Assembly: GCA_951799405.1 (NCBI GenBank)
Contig: OX637342.1
Coordinates: 558,001 to 622,000, forward strand
Reading direction: 5' to 3'
Origin: Agapetus fuscipes
Taxonomy: Eukaryota; Arthropoda; Insecta; Trichoptera; Glossosomatidae
DNA: 64,000 nt
The notes under the pieces are model-generated. The model did no database searches. It was not told the origin of the DNA and worked only from the letters and a program-made list of their open reading frames with translations. Below are positions 55,699 to 64,000 of the stretch, one piece after another; positions within the stretch are counted from its first letter, which is position 1, and every line of letters starts with the position of its first letter. The position numbers were made by a program, and so were the translations under genes.

Positions 55699-57436
55699 AC
55701 ATGTGGAATTACAAAAGAAAATTATATCCCTAAACAGCTCTCCAAACAAAACAAGCTCTGAAGCTCTTGCCATCTTTCCTTGTAACAGTTGCTAATTTTG
55801 AAAGTTATGTATATTGCAAATCTTTACACGGCTATTGTAACTGAAACAGCTATAAAATGTTAATTTATTTTATATTTTTGCTCACACTTCAAAAGATACG
55901 ATGGCTTTTTAAGCGCCCATTAAAGCCATTACCGGGGGTCTCAAGTCCCGATTTAAAAATGCTAACATAAAGCAAAACAATATCCCATAAGGCCGAACAA
56001 TCATAATGAAGCTTAAACCTGTTATTAGGCTTGCCTCTTAATTGCCGAATCCTCTTTAATGTTCTCCTGCAGCATTCTCTCTCACTCCACAAGCCAAATG
56101 CAAATCTCAACTTCCCAGAAGAAGCAGCGTTCTGAGAAGTCTGCCTCATGACAATGGACCCATCAATTAAACTCTTTATTACCAGAGCCCACATAAAATA
56201 TGACGTGAGTTTGAATATTCATATTCTTCCACTTGTTATTTGGCAGTCACCTTGATTTCCCTGCTAGACATAAGTCATAGACAACTCTGTCTTTCGTCAT
56301 TATTATGATTCATAAACATCAATGGAACAGCAATCTGGGGTGCATCTTGGTCTGCTTGATCAACCACAGCCCCCGCTACTTTTCTCCTTCAGTCCCATAC
56401 TCCTACCGCACGGCAGCCCAACCAACTCTATCTGGGTCTTCTCATTATCCTGAACCCATTTGGATTCGTCATCACAACCATATGTTTCCATGGGTGTGAC
56501 ACAGCCAATGCAGTCTTCAGCTAAAGCTGAGTGTTGTTCTTGAAACAAACTTCACTAATCTAAGCGCTTTTGTGACCTGAGGGAAATACATATTAGTAAG
56601 AATGGTGAACATGACAATACATTATGTTTTTCTCTGTCAAGAAGTAACACTTTTTAACAACAAATAAAAATTGAATGCAAACACCTAATTATGCTTTTAT
56701 TTTTTCTTAATCTGTTTATATTTAAGTATTTTTTGTTTTTTTATCAATTTTTGTAAGTTGGCAAAAGGCTGACCGCTTTTTTTGCCAACTTGGTTTGTAA
56801 TGATTTGGAGTTTCAGAATCTAAATTAAAAACAGCCAACACTTCAAGAAGACGGGATATCATTTTGGTTGTTCTTATCCAACAGACAAAGAAAGCATATT
56901 ATGAAATATCACATGACGGTAAATTTTACTGAAGCTAATAGCACACATCGGAGGATTCTCTTTGTGGGATTACTGGTAGATCACAAGTAGCGTGAATAAC
57001 AAAATACAAAGGGTTGGATTACTTGAAATCCGCCGCGGATGCAGAACAGTGCTTGGTGTATTTGTAGACGAGACAAAAAGCATGTGTCTAACATGAGATG
57101 TTTTCCTAAACGGGCGCATGCATAATGGAGTCGCCATCCGAAAGTCTCTTACATTTTAATTTTAAGAGATGATTGTAAGAAAAAAAACACGTATCACGAC
57201 AGAGGAGAATGCAAATTAGCGAGGAACCACGATCGCTTCTTGTTCACTTGTAGGCAGTAGTTGGTAGGGAGGTGCACTAAGTTCGAATATTCGACTTTCG
57301 AATCCCAACCATTTTATCAAAATTCGTTTTTTTTTTACGAAAAAAAAATCACACGCACAAAATGATTAATAATTACTTCGTCCGATCAAATAAAAGTTAT
57401 TGTATTTTGAATTATATAATACATCAAGTGACAAAT
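55699..57436. other. Unassigned, with two GC-richer blocks
   Basis: The minus strand is open for 101 codons at 55889-56194 and 62 codons at 56360-56548. Neither shows a recognised domain. Both could be decayed LINE tails (TEGEKYRGLWL-like text in a broken frame near 56380). Confidence 0.3.
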
Positions 57437-57706
57437 CGCTGCCTTAGTTCTTGTTTATCGTATACGCCATTGAGAAAATTTTACATGAGCAATGTTTGCA
57501 TGTGTAGGTACTGGACCAATGTGTCTTATGAAAACAAGAAATTTATTTAAAAAATATTTAAAATAACTCTCAAATTATCGAGTTTTACGGTATTTTTAGC
57601 TCAGATTGTGTAGAATTAGATTCATAAGACAAGTTAGTGCATGAAGAAGTCACATTTGACAAGATTGGCGTATACCTACCTACGATAAACAAGAACTGGG
57701 GGAGCG
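57437..57706 (+). mobile_element. MITE M2 copy with TSD AAAT
   Basis: The ends are CGCTGCCTTAGTTCTTG and CAAGAACTGGGGGAGCG, flanked by AAAT at 57433-57436 and 57707-57710. Confidence 0.85.
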
Positions 57707-58952
57707 AAATGTCAATCACGAGATTCAAATATTAATTTCATGGTTGTTTTTTTGTAATAATTCTGTTTTTGAGTCATATTAGGTTAATCTCATTTACATA
57801 CTAGTGTAAAGTTATAAAAGTGCATAACAACTATTTTTCTCCGTCTCTGCCCATATACTCTCAACATGCGTCGAAAAGTCTTACATTAGGTAGGTATATC
57901 TAGTAATTGCAGATAGCATTCAATAAAACATGATAGCGCGTAAATAGCTGATCGCTGTACCATTCTTTTTGGATAGAAAACATACAAACAGCGATCGGTT
58001 GTTAAAGCACCACCATGTTTTATTGTTTGCTATTTTCAAATACTAGACTCGGTGAGATATACCCAAGTTTGCTGAGACTACATATGCACGGTCCCTGGAA
58101 ATTCCGGGATTCGAATACATAAAAAAAAATCGAAAAAAATTCGACGTTTTCTCACCATGACTATTCGTTTTCTGCATTCAGATACAATGGAGAGAATGTT
58201 CAACTTTCTAGAGTCGGACTTACGTCCATTTATTTCTGATTGTGGCTGCGGATTCCTGCCTGGCTTACCTTTTTTCTCCAAGCGCTTTGTTTGCTCACGA
58301 AGTTTGCGTCAGCGATTCTCGTCCATTATCATTTGATTAATACAAGCCAACAATAACATCACAAAAGAGTAAAAGTGCTGTGAGCTGATGGTGGTTTTGA
58401 AAGTTTTATGAATATTTAAATAAATGCGGTGAATGCATAATGACGAGTCGTAAAGAACCAAAATCGGCAATCTTGTGTTTTGTCACTAAATCATTTTCTT
58501 ATCATTTCCATTTACTTGTCTTCTCTTTGAAATTAATTCTAGATTGTCATATTTTATTATATTTGACTGAATTACGAGTATGATCCATTTTTATTTAGGG
58601 AACAAAATAAAAGAAATAAAACTGTTTTTATCGTTTGTGTTCTTTCGCCTACGCTATTGATTGATATTGAATTTTTAAATGTGAGTTAGCTAAGAGTTTA
58701 TATTTTTTCATTAACACTTTATTTGCTTATTTGATAATAAATTTCACCTTTCGTATGTTCATTTTATCCGCAATCGTAGTGTAGACTTGGTGCCTCCTGA
58801 AGACGTTGGCTACAATGCCAGTAAAATGCAGGAAATAAAATGAGTTCGTCCACAATGATCCAAAAATAATATTTATTTTTATTCTTTAATTTAATTATAA
58901 TATGTGAATATTCTGTCTACCTGTAAATATTATAACATAAGTTTATCCAACC
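57707..58952. other. Unassigned; possible exon near 58100-58320 (-)
   Basis: The minus strand contains QTKRLEKKG next to a GTAAGC donor-like site, but an in-frame TGA lies just upstream. Not called as a gene. Confidence 0.25.
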
Positions 58953-59062
58953 TTACAGCAACTAGCTCCTGATTTTGTTGATTCTGTATTCGACGACCAT
59001 AACTGTTGTAGAGGGCTCTTGAGGTGTGATTCACACAAAAATGGCAATTACAGAATAAATCA
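58953..59062 (+). repeat. SINE S1 3' fragment
   Basis: ACCTTACAGCAACTAG and GAGGGCTCTTGAGGTGTGAT match the S1 body and 3' end. Confidence 0.55.
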
Positions 59063-59796
59063 TGCCATTGTTAAGAATCCGGATGCGGTTCTCGAAAGTG
59101 AATGAAATATTCATACAAATTTCAAATCACGACAACACAGTGAACGGCGGATTACTATTCTGTCCACGATTCACTGCCAGTACCTCAAGTATAAACTTTC
59201 ACGTTTATCATATAAAATATGTATATAAACTAAGACGCTCAACACGAGGCGCTATTTTAATTTCCACACATTTTTATCAATGCACTAAGGGTCAGTACCC
59301 CGAGTATCACACATATTACATAAACTGCCTATTAAACATGTAAATCGAAAAAATGTATCTAAAGTTAATCACTCACAAGGGATGCAGTTATATCTTTCAT
59401 ACATTTTTCCATTAACGCGAAGGACGGGAGTCTATGTAAATGTTGTATTCTTTGGTTACAATAATCGACTTTGAATCACCGTGGGACTTTATCGCATGCA
59501 AAAATGTCATGTCCTGGTTTTTATCATTCCTACGACGAGTATGACAACGCTTTGTGCGTGGCCAATGATTCACAAGGTCGTGACATCACGTACACCTGCC
59601 ATGGACAATTGACCATTTAAAACGGGTCATCATGTTCAAACGTGGACGTATCGTTTACAAAAGGATTTTCCTCAAAATGTGTAAGCCTTATTCGAGGAAC
59701 TCTATTGTTTCCGTCATGGACAATTGACCATTAAAATCATGTCATCATGTGAAACATGGACATTTTGATGTCATCCAAATATTCCTGATATAATTC

Positions 59797-60085
59797 CGTG
59801 GTTTAGTGATTAACTCAAAGTATTCGTGAATAGAAGGTCGTGAGTTTGGCTCCTGGCAAAGTAGAATTAACAACATTATAGACTAGAGTATGTTCATCGG
59901 AATCGCTGAGTTAGACTTTTCATATACCTTTACCAAAGATCGGTCACTAAAGGTTAATCTAGCCTTAATAGGGTCTAGCTGGAGTAAAAATAGTGCTTTC
60001 TATAGCGACTACAAAGCTTGCAGAGGGTTTTTTAGGGGTGATTCATACAAAAATAGCACCCGACAAATAAATTATCCTTATATAT
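59797..60085 (+). repeat. SINE S1 copy, diverged
   Basis: CCGTGGTTTAGTGATTAAC and GGTCGTGAGTTTGGCTCCTG form the head. The body has AAAGATCGGTCACTAAAGG. Confidence 0.65.
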
Positions 60086-60099
60086 TATAATTTACTTGT

Positions 60100-60640
60100 T
60101 CTAAATCTAAAGCTAAATCTAAGCTGCATAGATATCATTTGAGATTTATATTAAATGCATTCCTACAAGCAGACACGCATAATTCTAATTTTATCTAATC
60201 TAAGTTGCAAAGATAATATGTAACATGGAGGATTCTCATTATATGCATTCTCACAAGCCGACACGTATAAGTTCACGCTTGCACATCCTGCATATGAACC
60301 AACATCTATAATAAATCTTTAATCTAAGTTGCAAGGATATATTCATTCAAAGCTCTCAGATGCATGCCCACAAACAAACACGTGTAGTTCGCGCTTACAA
60401 ATGCTGATTGTGTACTTACAAATAAAATCCAAACCTCAAATGAACATAAGCCCTGCAACTCTTGCCGACATTCCCTGAAACAGTTACAACATAACAACCT
60501 AAATCTCAAATTACATACATACATACATACTTCCTGCAATTCTTGCCGATTTTCGCAGAAGCAGGGGTGAAATTGGTAAAGCGAACTATTTTCTACAGCA
60601 TGGATAGTCAGCCGCATACCAACCTATGAGTTAAGGAAGA
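60100..60640 (-). repeat. Cluster of three partial R250 copies
   Basis: ATCTAAGYTGCA starts occur at about 60116, 60200 and 60320. The first two are cut short. The third is longer but contains a break at 60480-60535, where a second R250-like end is joined. Confidence 0.7.
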
Positions 60641-60879
60641 TAACAATAAATTACATTTTTACAATTAACAATTTTACAAATAATAATTTTCGAAATAAAT
60701 CTAGGCACTCGCTCTAAGGGACAACAGCTGTCGATGAAAAGTTAATCATATTTTATTTTCTTTCAATTTGTTTTTTTTTTAAATAAGCTTAGGCTCAGCC
60801 ATAATTTTTGTCTCCAACAATGGCGCTACTGCTCAACTTTAATCAGTCTTCGTTTTTTTCAAATTTAATCTCCTACTCC

Positions 60880-61015
60880 ACCTGTCTCCCGATGCCGTTC
60901 TCCAATTATTGATCTCCAAAAACTGAGCTGTAGCCTTCTCCACTCCATCCCTCCATGTCAGTCTGGGTCTTCCCACTCTTCGTATTCCTCCAGTGAGGCC
61001 GGCCAGTTTCTACCA
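60880..61015 (-). pseudogene. LINE C-terminal fragment
   Basis: The minus strand reads GGIRRVGRPRLTWRDGVEK and then NWRTASGDRW, a recurrent tail of insect LINE proteins. Only about 135 bp survives. Confidence 0.5.
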
Positions 61016-61529
61016 TGATTTTGTCTGTAACAAATAAAATGAATGTAGACCAATTTATGTATATACGTTTTTTTAAAGAAGTAAATACTTCAAATCTCCA
61101 AGCGCTCTATTTGAATATTTGTCTACTTCAAGAAAATCTGGGTTTTGATATCAGATTACTAAGCTAATCAAACAGGCGCGGTATTCTTCCTCTCATATAT
61201 TTCATCATCAAGCTTTCGTCACAATCCACACAAAGCTTTTATATTCCGAGGATTATCTCGAGTGACACACATAGCGGGCTATAATCTGACACAATGAGAC
61301 TTGTTAACTCTCCAAACATCAAACGATTCATTATATTATCTTATCTTGTATTTCTTCATCTCTCTCCAAACACTTTTACGTCCTCAATCTCGGCAGTTTA
61401 CTTAGCGATATCTATAACTGCCATACGACTTTTTTTAAGCGAGATATATAGTCAAAAAATGATGCATGATATAACAGAAACTAGATTGTCTTAGATTTTA
61501 CATTCTTATACATAAACTTAGCTTCAAAT

Positions 61530-62077
61530 GTAGTGTAATTCTTTGCCTCGTTGCCCCCGAATGCAAAATAAACATATTTATTTTCACTGGTAAGGTCGCC
61601 AGCCTTGCATCAACATCTCCACTAGAAGTGGGGGTTTACCAGCTTCCAAGAAGGCAGGCTCTCATTTTTTGCCAAGGCTGAGTAAACCTTGCCGGTATTT
61701 TATTTTCGGTTCTAAATAAATATCGAACAGGGAAATTATGTCAGCTGCTAACCATCAAATAGAGAAAGCTGGTGTACTTCGGTCACGTTATGAATAGTGA
61801 AAGATACCGTCTTCTCCATCTTATTATACGAGGAAAAGTTGAGGAAGAAGAACTCAAGGACGCAAAAAGACATCATTGTTGATAAACAATGGTTTGACAA
61901 CAGCACCAAGTCCCTATTTCAAGCCGTCGCATCTAAAGTGAACAAATATGATGATTGCTGATTTTCATTAGAAGGGCACTGAAAAAATTAGAAGAAGACA
62001 CCCATGGTGGGGATCGAATCTCAGCTCCCTGGCATTGAATGCAAGCATTCTAGCCAGTGAGCTATCGACCGGATATC
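61530..62077 (-). repeat. SINE S2 copy split by a LINE tail
   Basis: The body (61530-61740) and head (61988-62077, CCGGTCGATAGCTCACTGG) are separated by the RTE-type fragment. Confidence 0.65.
61740..61988 (+). pseudogene. RTE-type LINE tail inserted in SINE S2
   Basis: The plus strand reads GHVMNSERYRLLHLIIRGKV, then frameshifted sequence and an end rich in GAAGAAGA. Both flanks (61540-61740 and 61988-62075) belong to one S2 SINE copy, so this is a 5'-truncated insertion about 250 bp long. Confidence 0.55.
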
Positions 62078-62289
62078 GGTAGATTTTTTTTTTGACTCTG
62101 GCAGAGAAGGGGTTCCTTCCGTTATCATATCTCGACTGTCAGATATATAAGCCAAGATCTTACCTGATAAGCCTTGTGTAAACTGACGAGTACGGGATTA
62201 TAAGCTGTTAGAGTGTTTATATGCATCCTGATAAACGTGATTTTTATACTCGCAATATAAAAGTACAATTTCAATACTTCCCAAAACAC

Positions 62290-62600
62290 TTTTATGTATG
62301 GTACTTGTCTTGTATCCAGCCGCCATTCTCCAAGGGGTAGCCAATACCTCTGCAGATGTATCTCTACTTCACCTGTTCTGGCTCACTTCTTTCATCTCTG
62401 AAAATGTATCATTCCTTCATTTTCTCCCCTTTTTAAACTCTTTAGATTTAAGTCATTTGCAATCTTGCTTATTTCATACAGACATTCTTCCTTTGTCTTC
62501 CTCTGCCACGCTAGTCGTTGAGATTATTTTTCTCAGCTGCTCATTGTCTATTCTTTCTAGATGTCCGAACCATCTCATTGTACTTTTACTCTCATATTCT
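62290..62600 (-). pseudogene. LINE C-terminal fragment (RWFGH family), degenerate
   Basis: The plus strand carries the antisense of the same tail (CTGCAGATGTATCTC, CTTCCTCTGCCACGC, GATGTCCGAACCATCTC). Several frame breaks are present. Confidence 0.5.
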
Positions 62601-62614
62601 CGTTTATACCGCAC

Positions 62615-62690
62615 ACATTTTAGCGCCATTACAGTGACAATTAGTAGTCACGAAACGGCACTCTTCAAATCATCATCATCATCATTATTC
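62615..62690 (+). repeat. 3' end of the ATC-tailed LINE family
   Basis: AGTCACGAAACGGCACTC followed by AAATC and ATC repeats matches the same LINE 3' end as at 45905 and 54344. Confidence 0.5.
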
Positions 62691-62739
62691 ATAGCCCAGT
62701 CAATGAGATTATGAACGTTCCTATTTACTTTGACCTATT

Positions 62740-62975
62740 TATTTTTACGGGTAAGGGGGCCGACCTTACACCAACCACTTCAGTTGAAGAGGGGTTTCCC
62801 AGCTCTCGAGGGGGCTGGTTCTCATTTTTTGTGAAGGCTGAGTAAACCTTGCCGGTATTTTGAGCTTGAAATTAACACCGAAACGGGAAATCATTTCAGA
62901 CTCTGCTCTGCTCTTCTGACTTTCTCTCAGTATAAAATGCAAGCATTCTACCAACCGAGCTATCGCCCGAACTTT
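62740..62975 (-). repeat. SINE S2 copy followed by an S1 fragment
   Basis: The head CGATAGCTCGGTTGGTAG and the full body to CGTAAAAATAAATAGG are present. An S1 body fragment (TGGATGGACCTTTGGTGA) continues to about 63056. Confidence 0.65.
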
Positions 62976-63055
62976 TTACGAGCTTGGTAGTCGCTACAAA
63001 GCGCCTATTCTCAAGCAAGATCCAGTTGCTGTTAGGCTGGATGGACCTTTGGTGA

Positions 63056-63085
63056 ATAAGATAAACAAGCACTGCGGGGACGGAA
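63056..63085 (+). mobile_element. MITE M1 end fragment
   Basis: AAACAAGCACTGCGGGGACG is the M1 right end, joined to an S1 SINE fragment. Confidence 0.5.
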
Positions 63086-63689
63086 AGAAGAATTAGAGGC
63101 AATTCTATGGACACCCTTAGTGGAATGGCGACAGTCTACATTTCCAAAAAAGAAAGGGATTGTTAATGGTATGCTGGCAATTATTGCTTCAGTTTGTTTC
63201 CCTTGGTCAACGCTAGCACAAGAGTTACACATTTAGTATTCGGAGTGAGCTTGAGCAGACCCATGTGTTAATGCTAATTCTGCCTGTACTTCCAGTGAGA
63301 TATCACCACACCCGCTCTCTTACACGGGATTGAGACACGAACGTTTGTTTCCTGACTCTACAGACACATCTCGGAGCACGAACGACACGAGCTGGCTGGG
63401 TTGCATTGTCACTGGTAAAGTCCGGCTCATTATTGGTGGAAAAGGAATCCAGAAGCGCTTTATTCTACAAAATTCCTTACGATCTTAAGACGACGAAATA
63501 AAGATTCGTGTTCAAAAATAAAGTGTGATTTTTTATCTATGGAGCTCCTTCGCAAGCGCTAGCAAGTACCGACTTGGATTGATATTCAAAGTGTAAGGAA
63601 TTTGGCAGAATAGTGGTTCTGGATCCATTCTAAATTCCAAGTGTACAGCTACCTATATGCTCTCACTCAAGCATACTGTTTACCAAACA
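63086..63689. other. Unassigned; weak internal-exon candidate at 63364-63414 (+)
   Basis: CCTGACTCTACAG and TCACTG/GTAAAG bracket 51 bp that stay open in two frames (one reads TSRSTNDTSWLGCIVT). AATAAAG strings follow at 63498 and 63516. Not enough to call a gene. Confidence 0.2.
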
Positions 63690-63808
63690 ATAATAAGCCT
63701 TGCAACTTTTGTTGACCTGCCCTGAAACAGGGGTGACATTGGCAAAGTGAACCATTATTTTACAGCATGGGTGGTCAGCCTGATACCCACTTAAAGTCAA
63801 GGCATGAA
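63690..63808 (-). repeat. Partial R250 copy
   Basis: Only the half containing AAGCCTTGCAACTTTTG, CCCTGAAACAGGGGTGAC and GGGTGGTCAGCCTGATACC is present. Confidence 0.7.
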
Positions 63809-64000
63809 AAATATAAAAAATGATATCTTCCCTTATTTCAAATAAACTAATTTTTTTTTTTATTACAGTTTTTTCTTAGATAGATATGTAAGCGCTTTTG
63901 TAGATCATCCGTTGAATCTTCGTTAACAATGCAAAATGATTTCAATTAAAATAAAATCCTTACTAATATACATTGCTCACATTGTTCACGGTATCTTTTT

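Noticed and set aside
55889..56194. 101-codon minus-strand frame with an ATG
   Set aside because: No domain, no splice signals, and the flanking block looks like decayed LINE sequence. Reported only as unassigned.
58078..58320. Possible exon (QTKRLEKKG next to GTAAGC)
   Set aside because: An in-frame TGA lies a few codons upstream, and no acceptor or homologue was recognised.
63364..63414. 51-bp internal exon
   Set aside because: Acceptor and donor strings are acceptable but two frames are open, the segment is short, and no neighbouring exon was found.

Overview
The window is AT-rich eukaryotic DNA, most probably from an insect. The signs are candidate introns with GT..AG borders (one of 79 bp), several insect-type non-LTR retrotransposon (LINE) tails, tRNA-derived SINEs, MITEs and pogo-type transposon remnants. 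There are no operons, rRNA or functional tRNA genes, CRISPR arrays or bacterial-type genes. It reads as gene-poor or intronic DNA in which repeats carry most of the recognisable content.

The one large intact coding unit is a LINE on the minus strand (16789-22048). It has an ORF1 protein (PHD-type zinc finger, coiled coil, three zinc knuckles) and an ORF2 protein (endonuclease plus reverse transcriptase) with all visible catalytic motifs. Its 3' end is three copies of a 7-bp repeat. A third open frame fills the spacer between ORF1 and ORF2, and its stop overlaps the ORF2 start codon.

The commonest repeat is an unclassified element of about 250 bp, here called R250, with roughly 20 copies on both strands. 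One group forms a head-to-tail array with a 263-bp period (5646-7730), followed closely by a Helitron-like 3' end (7858). Other families are two tRNA-derived SINEs (S1, S2), two related MITE families with 4-bp target duplications (M1, M2), a 1.2-kb pogo-like DNA transposon with eleven copies of a 15-bp motif (28909-30112), a Foldback-like element (33036-33515), a palindromic element carrying a hammerhead-ribozyme-like core (about 34998-35222, second copy 36365-36511), and tails of several other LINE families. Many are nested, giving a relative order of insertion.

Minisatellites include a 44-bp array (39273-40107), a 21-bp array (14864-15052), a 42-bp array of 12-bp palindromes (22524-22727), a 35-bp and a 13-bp array.

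Host-gene evidence is limited to a few exon-like segments: 47201-47401 (-) with a good acceptor and poly(A) signal; 32745-33040 (+) with a 79-bp intron, ending at the Foldback element; 8661-8816 (+) and 9729-9871 (-), convergent terminal-exon candidates; 51597-51715 (+), weaker; and a THAP-like fragment at 42944-43033 (+). None could be assigned to a named gene. All family assignments come from reading motifs by eye, not from database searches.
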